Shown here: piece after piece, positions 36,157 through 44,384 of the stretch
Position numbering within the stretch: the first letter of the stretch is position 1
How the letters are laid out: each line of letters opens with the position of its first letter
Assembly (NCBI RefSeq): GCF_036263595.1
Contig: NZ_DATAGQ010000242.1
Coordinates: 10,099 to 74,098 of the forward strand
Direction: 5' to 3'
Source: Geminicoccus sp036263595
Lineage (GTDB): Bacteria > Pseudomonadota > Alphaproteobacteria > Geminicoccales > Geminicoccaceae
DNA: 64,000 bases
Position numbers and translations under genes: made by a program
Notes under the pieces: generated by a model
The model's database searches: none
What the model saw: only the letters and a program-made list of their open reading frames with translations
What the model was told of the DNA's origin: nothing

Positions 36157-36612
36157 TCAGCGCCCGGTGCGGCGGATGGCCTGCACGGCGGTATCGAGGG
36201 CCACGAGGAAGCGTGAGCGATCCTCCTTGGCGAACGGCCGCCCGCCACCACGGATCTCGCCGGTCTCGCGCAGCGACGTCATCAGGTTGCGCATGGCGAG
36301 GTCGGCGCCGATCGAGGAGGGCGTGAAGGCCTTGCCTGCCGGTCCGATCACCCGTGCGCCCGTCTTCACACAGCGATCGGCCAGTGGCACGTCGGCCGTG
36401 ATCACGATGTCGCCCTCGGCGGCATGCTCGGCGATCCAGTCGTCGGCACGGTCCAGCCCCTCGTTCACGATCATTCGGGTGATCCGCGGATGGTCCGGCA
36501 CGCGCAGCCACATGTTGGCGACGACCACCACCTTCCACTGGTAGCGATCGGCGACGCGATAGACCTCGTCCTTTACCGGACAGGCGTCAGCGTCGATGAA
36601 GATCGTGTTCAA
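36157..36612 (-). CDS. YaiI/YqxD family protein (UPF0178)
   Basis: A 151-residue protein opening with the family mark IFIDADACPVKDEVYRVA and containing NEGLDRADDWIAEHA, GDIVITADVPLADRC and GGGRPFAKEDRSRF. The fold is PIN-like and the acidic residues suggest metal-dependent nuclease chemistry, but no function is proven. The length is standard. Single gene, convergent with ohr and divergent from the acetamidase. Confidence 0.9.
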   Translation of the reverse strand: MNTIFIDADACPVKDEVYRVADRYQWKVVVVANMWLRVPDHPRITRMIVNEGLDRADDWIAEHAAEGDIVITADVPLADRCVKTGARVIGPAGKAFTPSSIGADLAMRNLMTSLRETGEIRGGGRPFAKEDRSRFLVALDTAVQAIRRTGR

Positions 36613-36764
36613 GCTGCCTTCCCAATGCTCGCGCCGTGATCATGAACTGATCGCGGGGCGGGCGCCATGGCGCGATGATAAGCAAAGAATATCAGCGGCT
36701 TAGCCTTGCCGATCCTGTGCCGCTCCATATGCTGGCGGGCAGCTCCCAGGGGAACTAGAACGCC

Positions 36765-37700
36765 ATGAGCCGCCACCACGTCATCGAGCCGCTACCCGAG
36801 AACATGATCTACGGGTTCTTCGATGCGAGCCTGCCGCCCATCCTCGAAGTCGATTCCGGCGATACGGTGACATTGACCAGTTGGCCGGCCGGTGGCCTGG
36901 ACAGCCTGCCGGCGGATCGCTCGCGCGTCCTGCAGGCGCATCTGGACGCGTTCGAGCGGACGCCCGGCAACGGCCCTCACTTCGTGACCGGGCCGATCTA
37001 TGTGCGTGGCGCCGAGCCCGGCGACATCCTGCAGATCGACATCCTCTCCCACGAGTTCCCCTATGACTGGGGGTTCGTGTCGATCCTGCCGCTGCTCGGC
37101 ACGCTGCCAGACGAATTCACCGAGTACGAGACGATCCATCCGACCATCGATCGCAACCGGGGCACGATGACCTGGCCCTGGGGCAAGGAGCAGCCGCTCG
37201 ACCCGTTCTTCGGCGTCATCGCCGTAGCCCCGCCCAAGGCCTGGGGCCGGCAGCCGACACCGCCGCCGCGCGTGTTCGGCGGCAACATGGACAACAAGGA
37301 GCTGAAGCCTGGGGCGACGCTCTACCTGCCCGTGTTCAACGAGGGCGCCCTGTTCAGCGCCGGGGATGGTCATGGCGTGCAAGGCGATGGGGAGGTCTGC
37401 ATCACTGCGCTGGAAACGGCGCTGACCGGCACGGTACGGCTGACCGTCCGCAAGGACCTGGGCTACACCTATCCGTTCGCGGAAAATGCAACGCACCTGA
37501 TCTCGATCGGCCTGCACGAGGACCTGGACGATGCGGCGGCCCAGGCGGTGCGACAGATGGTCGAGCATATCTGCCGTCGTACGGCCCTGACCCGAAACCA
37601 GGCCTACATGCTATGCTCGCTGGCCGCCGACCTCCGCGTCACGCAGACGGTCGACGGCCAGAAGGGCTGCCACATGATGCTGGCGAAGGAGCGGCTCTAG
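36765..37700 (+). CDS. Acetamidase/formamidase family protein
   Basis: A 311-residue amidohydrolase of the FmdA/AmdA family, which releases ammonia from formamide or acetamide. Seen are YGFFDASLPPILEVDSGDTV near the start, HFVTGPIYVRGAEPGDILQI near residue 80, GGNMDNKELKPGATLYLPVF near residue 175 with its conserved NMD, and the histidine in FSAGDGHGVQGDGE. The substrate within the family is not decided by sequence. The 152-base gap upstream should hold its promoter. Confidence 0.9.
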   Translation: MSRHHVIEPLPENMIYGFFDASLPPILEVDSGDTVTLTSWPAGGLDSLPADRSRVLQAHLDAFERTPGNGPHFVTGPIYVRGAEPGDILQIDILSHEFPYDWGFVSILPLLGTLPDEFTEYETIHPTIDRNRGTMTWPWGKEQPLDPFFGVIAVAPPKAWGRQPTPPPRVFGGNMDNKELKPGATLYLPVFNEGALFSAGDGHGVQGDGEVCITALETALTGTVRLTVRKDLGYTYPFAENATHLISIGLHEDLDDAAAQAVRQMVEHICRRTALTRNQAYMLCSLAADLRVTQTVDGQKGCHMMLAKERL

Positions 37701-37715
37701 GCCGCTCCCCAGGGC

Positions 37716-37898
37716 TCAGCGGCCCTGCTGGTAGCCCTGATTGTGGGTGTTCTGGTTGATGTTGCCCTGGCGACCAACCTCCTTGAGGTTGCTGTTCACG
37801 GGCGCCTTCGGCGTGTGGCCGGTCTTCGGCTGGCTGGGCGTGTGCCCGGTCATGCCTGGATCGCGGTTCGCCTCGGGGATCGGGGGCGTCTTGCTCAT
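37716..37898 (-). CDS. Small disordered protein of unknown function
   Basis: A 60-residue protein rich in proline, threonine, asparagine and glutamine (start MSKTPPIPEANRDPGMTGHT), with no hydrophobic core, so probably unfolded. GGAG lies eight bases before the ATG at 37898. Similar short polar proteins occur in other alphaproteobacteria, but I know no function. Convergent with the acetamidase gene (15 bases between stops). Confidence 0.6.
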   Translation of the reverse strand: MSKTPPIPEANRDPGMTGHTPSQPKTGHTPKAPVNSNLKEVGRQGNINQNTHNQGYQQGR

Positions 37899-38047
37899 GG
37901 CTGAACTCCGGTTGGCCTGCCTTGAGAACGGCGGCGCCACGGGGTCGTTCCGTCCGGACGACGATCGGAGTTGAGCCCTTCTGCCAGCGGGCGCACGATG
38001 AAGGACGGGGCGGGAAGCTCCGTGCGGCGAGAAGAAAGAACAACGGC

Positions 38048-38518
38048 ATGATCGAGGGAAGCATCATCCAGGTCGCCTATGTCGTGCGCGACATCGAGGC
38101 GGCCATGAAGCGCCACTGGGAGGTCTGCGGGATCGGACCCTGGGACGTGTACGAGTTCGATGCGACGAAGGTGGACGACTTCGTGTATCGCGGTCGCCCC
38201 GCGGACCACCAGGCGCTCCTGGCGCTGGCCTGGAGCGGCGGGATGCAGCTCGAGCTGCTGCAGCCGGTGAGCGGCTACTGCATCTATGACGAGCACCTGG
38301 AGAAGAAGGGCGAGGGCCTCCACCACGTGAAGCTCTTCCATGCCGACTGCGCCAAGGCGGTGGCTGACTATGCGCGGCGGGGCTACCCGGTCACCCAGAG
38401 CGGCCGGTTCGACCAGGACGAGCACTACTACCTCGATACGGAAAAGGACTTCGGCTACGTGATCGAGCTCGGCAATGCCGGGCGGATCCCCGGGCCTGAC
38501 CGCCGCTACCCAACCTGA
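38048..38518 (+). CDS. VOC (glyoxalase/bleomycin resistance) family protein
   Basis: A 156-residue vicinal-oxygen-chelate protein with two beta-alpha-beta-beta-beta units. It starts IIQVAYVVRDIEAAMKRHWE. The candidate metal ligands are the His of the second unit (GEGLHHVKLF), a Gln/Glu (MQLELLQP) and the final Glu in FGYVIELGN. It resembles methylmalonyl-CoA epimerase-like and dioxygenase-like members. It stands 31 bases before a FAD monooxygenase, which suggests a shared aromatic or organic-acid pathway. Confidence 0.82.
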   Translation: MIEGSIIQVAYVVRDIEAAMKRHWEVCGIGPWDVYEFDATKVDDFVYRGRPADHQALLALAWSGGMQLELLQPVSGYCIYDEHLEKKGEGLHHVKLFHADCAKAVADYARRGYPVTQSGRFDQDEHYYLDTEKDFGYVIELGNAGRIPGPDRRYPT

Positions 38519-38549
38519 ACGGTCGCACAGGCAAGAAGGAAGCGGTTTC

Positions 38550-40166
38550 ATGACGGATATCCTGGTCGTCGGGGCGGGCCCGGTCGGACTGACCTTGGCT
38601 GCCGAACTTGCCCGCCACGGCGCCACCTGCCGGATCATCGACCAGCTGGCGCAGCCCACCGGCTACTGCAAGGCTCTGGGCGTCACGCCGCGCACGCTGG
38701 AAGTCTGGGAGGACATGGGCATCGTCCGTCCGATGATCGAAGGCGGGCTCTGGCTGACCGGCCTGCGGCTGATCGTGAACGGCGAGCTGGTCAAGGAGAT
38801 CACGGAGGGGCTGCCGGCCCTGCCCTACGGGCTTACCCTGGGCCTTCCGCAATACGAGACCGAGTTCGTGCTGGGCGAGCATGCTCGCCGCCTGGGCATC
38901 CTGCCCGAGCGCGGCACGTCCCTGCAGTCCGCCGAACCTTCCCTAAACGGGGTCGCGGTCAGGCTCGCGCACGAGGACGGCCGCACCGAGGAGGCCAACT
39001 TCCGCTACGTGGTCGGGTGCGACGGTGCCCACAGCATGGTCCGCAAGGCAGCCGGCATCGGCTTTCCGGGCGAGGCCTACCCGGTGGAGTTCATGCTGGG
39101 GGATGTCGCGGTCGACTGGCCGGTGCCGCGTGGGGTGGGGATCCGGGCCGTGCAGATGGAGGACGGGGAAATGACCGGCTTCCTGGTAGCGGTGCCGCTG
39201 CCCGACAAGGGAAGATACCGGCTCACCTCCTACGCCCCGCCCGAGCTTGCCCAGGAGCCTGGCCAGCAGTCGGACGATGCTCACGGGATCCAGGCGGAGC
39301 GGACTCCCCCCGACCTGGCGGTCCTGCAGGCCATCACCGAGCGGCTGATGCCGGGCGTCACGCTGTCCGACCTGCGCTGGTCCTCGATCTTCAGGATCAG
39401 CATGCGCCTGGCCGACGCCTATCGAAAGGGGCCGTTCTTCCTTGCCGGGGATGCCGCCCATATCCACCCCCCCACAGGGGGCCAAGGCATGAACACCGGA
39501 ATCCAGGATGCGTACAACCTGGCCTGGAAGCTGGCCCTGGTCGTCCGTGGCGAAGCACCGGGAACGCTGCTCGACAGCTATGAGGCGGAGCGTCGCCCGG
39601 TCGGCATGGACGTGCTCGAGCGCACGATCGCGCAGACCGCGGCGTTCCGGACGGGCCAGACCGGCGGCAAGCGCGGCAGCGATACGCGGCTGGAGGACTC
39701 CCAGCTGACGATCGCCTATCGGGACAGCGCCTGGGTCGTCGACGAGATGTCAGGCGAGGCCGATGGTCCCGCCGCGGGCGACCGGGCGCCGGATGCATCC
39801 GGCCTGCGCCGCCTGGGCCTTGGCATGCCGGTGCGACTGTTCGATCTTCTGCGGGGGACCGAGCACGTGCTGCTGCTCGACGTTCAGGACGACGACGAGG
39901 CAGGCCGCGGGGTAGCCACGGCGTCACTGCTCCGGCACCGGTTCGGCCGGCGGGTGCGCTGCTACGGGATCGTGGCACCGGGCCAGGGGCGTACCGACCT
40001 TCCGCTCCTCCCGCTGATCGAGGATGCCGACGGCATGTTCGCCGCCGCCTACGGCAGCGGACGCCAACGGGCCTGGGTGGTTCGCCCCGACGGCCATATC
40101 GGCTATCGCGGCCTGGAGGGCGACGGCCCCATCCGGTACCTGGAGAAGGTCCTGGCGCCCGCCTGA
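38550..40166 (+). CDS. FAD-dependent aromatic monooxygenase (PheA/TfdB type)
   Basis: A 538-residue class A flavoprotein hydroxylase. FAD is bound by VVGAGPVGLTLAAELARHG at residue 6, the DG motif in YVVGCDGAHSMVRKAAG near 160, and GDAAHIHPPTGGQGMNTGIQ near 300. A thioredoxin-like C-terminal domain (about 440-538) is as in phenol hydroxylases. It adds oxygen to an aromatic or similar ring using NAD(P)H; the substrate is unknown. AAGGA precedes the ATG at 38550. Probably co-transcribed with the VOC gene. Confidence 0.9.
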   Translation: MTDILVVGAGPVGLTLAAELARHGATCRIIDQLAQPTGYCKALGVTPRTLEVWEDMGIVRPMIEGGLWLTGLRLIVNGELVKEITEGLPALPYGLTLGLPQYETEFVLGEHARRLGILPERGTSLQSAEPSLNGVAVRLAHEDGRTEEANFRYVVGCDGAHSMVRKAAGIGFPGEAYPVEFMLGDVAVDWPVPRGVGIRAVQMEDGEMTGFLVAVPLPDKGRYRLTSYAPPELAQEPGQQSDDAHGIQAERTPPDLAVLQAITERLMPGVTLSDLRWSSIFRISMRLADAYRKGPFFLAGDAAHIHPPTGGQGMNTGIQDAYNLAWKLALVVRGEAPGTLLDSYEAERRPVGMDVLERTIAQTAAFRTGQTGGKRGSDTRLEDSQLTIAYRDSAWVVDEMSGEADGPAAGDRAPDASGLRRLGLGMPVRLFDLLRGTEHVLLLDVQDDDEAGRGVATASLLRHRFGRRVRCYGIVAPGQGRTDLPLLPLIEDADGMFAAAYGSGRQRAWVVRPDGHIGYRGLEGDGPIRYLEKVLAPA

Positions 40167-40282
40167 TACAGCTGCCGGGCCGGTGAGCCGCGGGCATGGC
40201 CCCTTGATCGATTGGAACCTCGTACCGACGTTCGTCATTGAGGACCTGCATTCGCCCACTCGAACGAAACGGGGAGCTCCGC

Positions 40283-40867
40283 ATGGAACGGCAGCTGCAG
40301 ATCACCTACAAGGGACTGGAGTCCTCACCCTCTCTCGACGCGATGATCCGCGAACGGACGGAGCGCCTGGAGCGACACCATCCCCATGTGATCGGTTGCC
40401 GGGTCGCCGTCGAGGTGCCTCACCGCAGCCCCGATAGCGGAAAGACCGCGATCGCCGTCGCGGTCGAGGTCGAGGTACCCGGCCGTAACCTGATCGTCGG
40501 CCGGAGCGACACCGAGCGGCGCGAGGTGAAGAACGACCATACCGCGGTCGTGAACCGCGCGTTCGACGCGGCGCAGCGCCAGCTCGAGGACTCGGTCCGG
40601 ACCCAGCGCGACCACGCCCGTCACATCGACGGCGGCACCCTGCGTACCGGCCAGGTCGTCCGGATCTTCCCGGATGCCGGCTACGGCTTCATCGAGATCG
40701 TGGGCTCGCCCGACCTTCATTTCACCAAGGACGACGTCGTGAGCGGCGGGTTCGACGAGATCGAGGTCGGCGCCATGGTCCAGGTGACCCCGTCGCCGGC
40801 CGAGGGGCCGATGGGCCCGCGGGCGACGGAGGTCCGCCTGTTCACCAAGGAACGCGCCGCCTCCTGA
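40283..40867 (+). CDS. HPF/RaiA-type ribosome-associated protein fused to a cold-shock domain
   Basis: A 194-residue two-domain protein. Residues 1-110 match the ribosome hibernation factor/RaiA fold (LQITYKGLESSPSLDAMIRE, and CRVAVEVPHRSPDSGKTAIA). Residues 120-190 form a cold-shock domain with RNA-binding motifs GYGFIEI and DLHFTKDDV. HPF binds the decoding centre of idle ribosomes; the cold-shock domain would add RNA affinity. It replaces the dimerisation tail of long HPF. GGGGAG precedes the ATG. This domain pairing is known in proteobacteria but little studied. Confidence 0.85.
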   Translation: MERQLQITYKGLESSPSLDAMIRERTERLERHHPHVIGCRVAVEVPHRSPDSGKTAIAVAVEVEVPGRNLIVGRSDTERREVKNDHTAVVNRAFDAAQRQLEDSVRTQRDHARHIDGGTLRTGQVVRIFPDAGYGFIEIVGSPDLHFTKDDVVSGGFDEIEVGAMVQVTPSPAEGPMGPRATEVRLFTKERAAS

Positions 40868-40885
40868 ACCTGTCCCGGCAGGACG

Positions 40886-41275
40886 TCAGGCGGGCGGAGC
40901 CTTTTCCACCGCGCACTCGGTGGGCGGCCGGCTGCCGGACGTCCAGGTCGCCTGGTCGCCCTTGCCGCGGAAGTCGAACTGGTCGGTACCGTACCAGATC
41001 CCCGAGCCGGCGAGCTTTTGGGGGAGGATCAGGGTCTCGCCGCCGTTCTCAGTGATGATCGCGGTGTCCGGCTCGAACCAGATCCCGAGCCGGGTACCGT
41101 CCTCGCAGCGATACTCCACGGTCGAGACGGCCTTGATCTCGGGATCGTCCGCCGGCTGGGTGGCGCATCCACCCAGCGCCATCAGGGCCGCACCGAGAAA
41201 GGCGGCCCCGCCACCGTCAATTGTCCGTCCCGTCGATCGCACTGCCGACCTCCACCTTTCCGCCCGCCTTGTCAT
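40886..41275 (-). CDS. MliC-family lysozyme inhibitor-like lipoprotein
   Basis: A 129-residue protein with a lipobox-like LMALGGC near residue 38 and a C-terminal domain of the membrane-bound lysozyme inhibitor (MliC) type: VEYRCEDGTRLGIWFEPDTA, LPQKLAGSGIWYGTDQF and FRGKGDQATW. MliC proteins protect peptidoglycan from c-type lysozyme at the cell surface. The N-terminal 25 residues before the hydrophobic stretch are unusually long and arginine-rich, and the ATG overlaps the preceding frame by 59 bases, so the true start may be a rarer codon further in. Confidence 0.75.
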   Translation of the reverse strand: MTRRAERWRSAVRSTGRTIDGGGAAFLGAALMALGGCATQPADDPEIKAVSTVEYRCEDGTRLGIWFEPDTAIITENGGETLILPQKLAGSGIWYGTDQFDFRGKGDQATWTSGSRPPTECAVEKAPPA

Positions 41276-41516
41276 AGACGCAGATCATTGTTGCCCGTCC
41301 CTGCCCACCCTTGGGCTTCCCCTGCACCAGCGCAAGGTCATAGGAGGGGCTTCCGAACGGATCCAGCCCAGCCGTGGCATCCTCCAGAAGGCGGCCGGTC
41401 GCGCCGCAAGGCAGGCAGCCCCCATCTCCTGCCGGCATGCCATCAAGGCCCCATACGTGGAAGCGCGGGCCCGCAGAGGATCCAGCATCGTGGCCGAAGC
41501 CGGCGGAATGACCCAA
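41217..41516 (-). CDS. Hypothetical small protein upstream of the MliC gene
   Basis: An open frame of 99 residues whose last 45 (from FGSPSYDLALVQGKPKGGQG, then ATMICVYDKAGGKVEVGSA) look like a genuine folded domain. The first half is glycine- and cysteine-rich with no clear signal peptide. An internal ATG at 41438 would give 73 residues. It may be a truncated lipoprotein. It overlaps the MliC frame by 59 bases. Family unknown. Confidence 0.4.
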   Translation of the reverse strand: MGHSAGFGHDAGSSAGPRFHVWGLDGMPAGDGGCLPCGATGRLLEDATAGLDPFGSPSYDLALVQGKPKGGQGRATMICVYDKAGGKVEVGSAIDGTDN

Positions 41517-41881
41517 AGGCGCCCGACCATTGTCCGGCCTCGTTCATGCCCCAAGGTTGATGCAGGGCTTAGTATTACTGATTCTCATGCGGGCAGCGCG
41601 TCGTTGAACGAAATGCTGCTCATGGTAGTAGTTATCAGTGTCGGCCTGTTGGCCGGCCGCGGCAATTTGAAGGCCCAGCTTGCGCCGCGTCAACAAACGC
41701 TAAAGCGCCACGACCTGGTCGTGGTTCACCTTGTGAAAGGCGAGCCGATCCATGCGAACCAACGTCATCCCATCCTCATCGGGATCCTGTGGCCTGCGAG
41801 CCTGTAGCCACGCCGGCTGATCTGGCCGGCACCCGGACCAATCCGGCCCTAGCTACCATCGCTTTGCCCTGGATCCGAACG
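41517..41881. other. Gene-free stretch with a possible Fur-like site
   Basis: No supported gene. A 65-codon frame at 41613-41807 lacks a ribosome-binding site and similarity. TGATTCTCAT at 41579-41588 resembles half of a Fur box, preceded by the A+T-rich TTAGTATTAC. Nothing else was recognised. Confidence 0.35.
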
Positions 41882-42118
41882 ATGATCTGCGCGCAATCAT
41901 CTCCCCTTCATGTCGTGGTGGACAACCAGCATGTCGGCCTGCTGGTGCGGACCGGTGACGTCTTTCGCTTCGTTGCCGCCGACCCGGCCTTCCGCCTGCT
42001 CGACGGCAGCAGGTTCCGCCGCCTTGAGCAGGTGCAGCGGGCCGCCGGCGCCATGAAACGGGCGCTGCGCGAGACAGGCGGCCGCGGCGCCCCGTCCGCC
42101 CGGGACACCCAGCACTGA
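41882..42118 (+). CDS. Small hypothetical protein upstream of metY
   Basis: A 78-residue frame. Residues 8-65 (HVVVDNQHVGLLVRTGDVFR onward, to MKRALRETG) show normal hydrophobic patterning and codon use, suggesting a real small beta-alpha protein. No membrane segment or known motif. The stop is 27 bases before metY, so it may share the transcript. No clear ribosome-binding site supports the ATG at 41882. Confidence 0.5.
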   Translation: MICAQSSPLHVVVDNQHVGLLVRTGDVFRFVAADPAFRLLDGSRFRRLEQVQRAAGAMKRALRETGGRGAPSARDTQH

Positions 42119-42145
42119 CATCTTCTTCCTCATAGGACCGTTCTC

Positions 42146-43465
42146 ATGTCGGACATTACGTCCAAGCATCCTGAAACGCTGGCGCTGCATGGTGGCTGGC
42201 GCAGCGACCCTGCCACCGGGGCCGTCGCCGTCCCGATCTACCAGACGACCTCCTACGAGTTCCGCGACACCGAGCACGCCCGCAAGCTGTTCGGCCTGGA
42301 AGAGCTCGGCAACATCTACACGCGGATCATGAACCCGACCCAGGACGCGCTGGAAAAGCGGATCGCGGCACTGGAAGGCGGCGTGGCGGCGCTGGCGCTG
42401 TCCTCCGGCCAAGCGGCCTCGGCCTTCTCGGTGCAGAACTTGGCCTCGGCCGGCGACAACATCGTCAGCTCCACCGATCTCTATGGCGGCACCTGGAACC
42501 TGTTCGCGAACACGCTGAAGCAGCAGGGAATCGAGGTCCGCTTCGTCGATCCGGCCGATCCGGAGAACTTCCGCCGCGCCACCGACGAGCGCACCCGCGC
42601 CTACTACGCCGAGACCCTGCCGAACCCCAAGCTGCAGGTCTTCCCGATCCGCGAGGTTGCGGAGATCGGCCGGCCGCTGGGCATCCCCTTGATCGTGGAC
42701 AACACCGCGGCACCGATCCTGGCCCGCCCGATCGACCACGGTGCCGCGATCGTGGTGCACTCGCTCACCAAGTATATCGGCGGGCACGGCTCCTCGATCG
42801 GCGGCATCATCGTGGACAGCGGCACGTTCGACTGGGCGGCCGTGCCGGCCCGCCAGCCCTTGCTGAACCAGCCCGACCCGAGCTATCACGGTGCCGTCTG
42901 GGTCGAGGCGGTCAAGCCGCTGGGGCCGATCGCCTACATCATCAAGGCACGGGTCACGCTCCTGCGCGACCTGGGCTCGGCGATCGCACCCCTGAACGCG
43001 TTCCTGGCCATCCAGGGCGTGGAAAGCCTGCCGCTGCGGATGCGCGAGCACGTCAAGAACGCGTCGGCGGTCGCAGCCTGGCTCAAGGGGCGCCCGGAAG
43101 TGGCGACCGTGATCCATCCGAGCCTGCAGGAAGGGGAAGCCCGCCGCCGCGCGGACACCTACCTGAAGGGCGGCTATGGCGGGCTGGTCGGCTTCGAGCT
43201 GAAGGGCGGGCTCGAGTCCGGGCGCCGCTTCATCGACGCGCTGCAGCTCTTCTACCATGTCGCGAATATCGGCGATGCCCGGTCGCTGGCGATCCATCCG
43301 GCCACGACCACCCATTCCCAGCTGAGCGCCGACGAGCAGCAGCAGACGGGCGTGACCGACGGCTATGTCCGCCTGAGCATCGGAATCGAGCATATCGACG
43401 ACATTCTGGCCGACCTCGATCAGGCGCTCCTAGCCTCCAGCCGGATCACCCGCGCCGCGGCATGA
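42146..43465 (+). CDS. metY: O-acetylhomoserine sulfhydrylase
   Basis: A 439-residue PLP enzyme of the Cys/Met metabolism family that makes homocysteine from O-acetylhomoserine and sulfide. Family marks are LALHGGWRSDPATGAVAVPI at residue 11, LALSSGQAASAFSVQNLAS near 80, the PLP lysine in HSLTKYIGGHGSS near 210, and DARSLAIHPATTTHSQLS near 375. The length agrees with MetY and exceeds that of MetB/MetC. No SAM riboswitch was seen in the short leader. Confidence 0.94.
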   Translation: MSDITSKHPETLALHGGWRSDPATGAVAVPIYQTTSYEFRDTEHARKLFGLEELGNIYTRIMNPTQDALEKRIAALEGGVAALALSSGQAASAFSVQNLASAGDNIVSSTDLYGGTWNLFANTLKQQGIEVRFVDPADPENFRRATDERTRAYYAETLPNPKLQVFPIREVAEIGRPLGIPLIVDNTAAPILARPIDHGAAIVVHSLTKYIGGHGSSIGGIIVDSGTFDWAAVPARQPLLNQPDPSYHGAVWVEAVKPLGPIAYIIKARVTLLRDLGSAIAPLNAFLAIQGVESLPLRMREHVKNASAVAAWLKGRPEVATVIHPSLQEGEARRRADTYLKGGYGGLVGFELKGGLESGRRFIDALQLFYHVANIGDARSLAIHPATTTHSQLSADEQQQTGVTDGYVRLSIGIEHIDDILADLDQALLASSRITRAAA

Positions 43466-43523
43466 GCTTGGCGGCACCCCGCAGGCGATGTATCTGTCTG
43501 GAAATATCGCCTGCGGAGGCTCC

Positions 43524-44309
43524 ATGTTCCGACGCCCGCTCGCTGCCCTCGCTCTTGTCGTTGCCCTGCTGCTCACGACGGCGGTGCGTGCGGAGGAGCG
43601 GATCACCGTGTTCGCGGCGGCCAGCCTGAAGAACGCGTTGGACGAAGCCATCGCGGTCTTCGGCAAGGCGACCGGTGCGGAGGTGGTTGCGTCCTATGCA
43701 GCCAGCTCGGCGCTCGCAAAGCAAATCGAGGCGGGGGCGCCGGCAGACCTGTTCTTCTCGGCTGATATCCCCTGGATGGACTACCTTGCGGAGCGTGAGC
43801 TGATCGACGCCTCCAGCCGGCTCGACCTTCTCGGCAACGACTTGGTCCTGGTGGCGCCCGCCGCGAGCGATCTAGGCGCACTTACGGTCGACGGGCAGCT
43901 CGACTTGGCCGGCCTGCTGGGCGAGGGAAGGCTAGCGACGGGGCAGGTCGATTCGGTGCCGGCCGGCAGGTACGCCAAGGCGGCGCTCCTGCAGCTGGAC
44001 CTGTGGAACAGCGTCGAGCAGAGGCTCGCCCAGTCCGACAATGTCCGGACCGCGCTGGCCCTCGTGGCGCGCGAGGAGGCACCGCTCGGCATCGTCTATG
44101 CGACCGACGCCGCCGCCGAGGCGGGCGTCAAGATCGTGGGCATGTTCCCCGAGACCAGCCATCCGCCGATCGTCTATCCCCTGGCCCTGATCAGGGCGGG
44201 CGCGTCCAAGCCCGGTGCGATGGCCTTCCTGGCCTACCTGAAGAGTGATGCGGCCACTCCCATCTTCCGCAAGGCCGGCTTCAAGCTGCTTCATCCTCCG
44301 GCCTCGTGA
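43524..44309 (+). CDS. modA: Molybdate ABC transporter substrate-binding protein
   Basis: A 261-residue periplasmic protein with a Sec signal (MFRRPLAALALVVALLLTTA, cleaved near VRAEE). The mature ligand site is ITVFAAASLKNALDEA with its serine, then YAASSALAKQIEAGAPADLF and VPAGRYAKAAL. It binds molybdate or tungstate. GGAGG precedes the ATG at 43524. First gene of modABC. Confidence 0.94.
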   Translation: MFRRPLAALALVVALLLTTAVRAEERITVFAAASLKNALDEAIAVFGKATGAEVVASYAASSALAKQIEAGAPADLFFSADIPWMDYLAERELIDASSRLDLLGNDLVLVAPAASDLGALTVDGQLDLAGLLGEGRLATGQVDSVPAGRYAKAALLQLDLWNSVEQRLAQSDNVRTALALVAREEAPLGIVYATDAAAEAGVKIVGMFPETSHPPIVYPLALIRAGASKPGAMAFLAYLKSDAATPIFRKAGFKLLHPPAS

Positions 44310-44384
44310 GCGTCCGACGCAACCGGCCGGCCGGCTCATGATCGCGCACGTCCCTTGTCCGGCCTTCCTGGAGTCCGGTTCGCC

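Noticed and set aside
41613..41807. A 65-codon hydrophobic-start frame (MLLMVVVISVGLL)
   Set aside because: No ribosome-binding site, and the frame loses protein character after the first hydrophobic residues; kept as part of the gene-free stretch.
42119..42145. SAM riboswitch before metY
   Set aside because: The gap to the preceding frame is 27 bases, and neither SAM-I nor SAM-II features are visible in it or further upstream.
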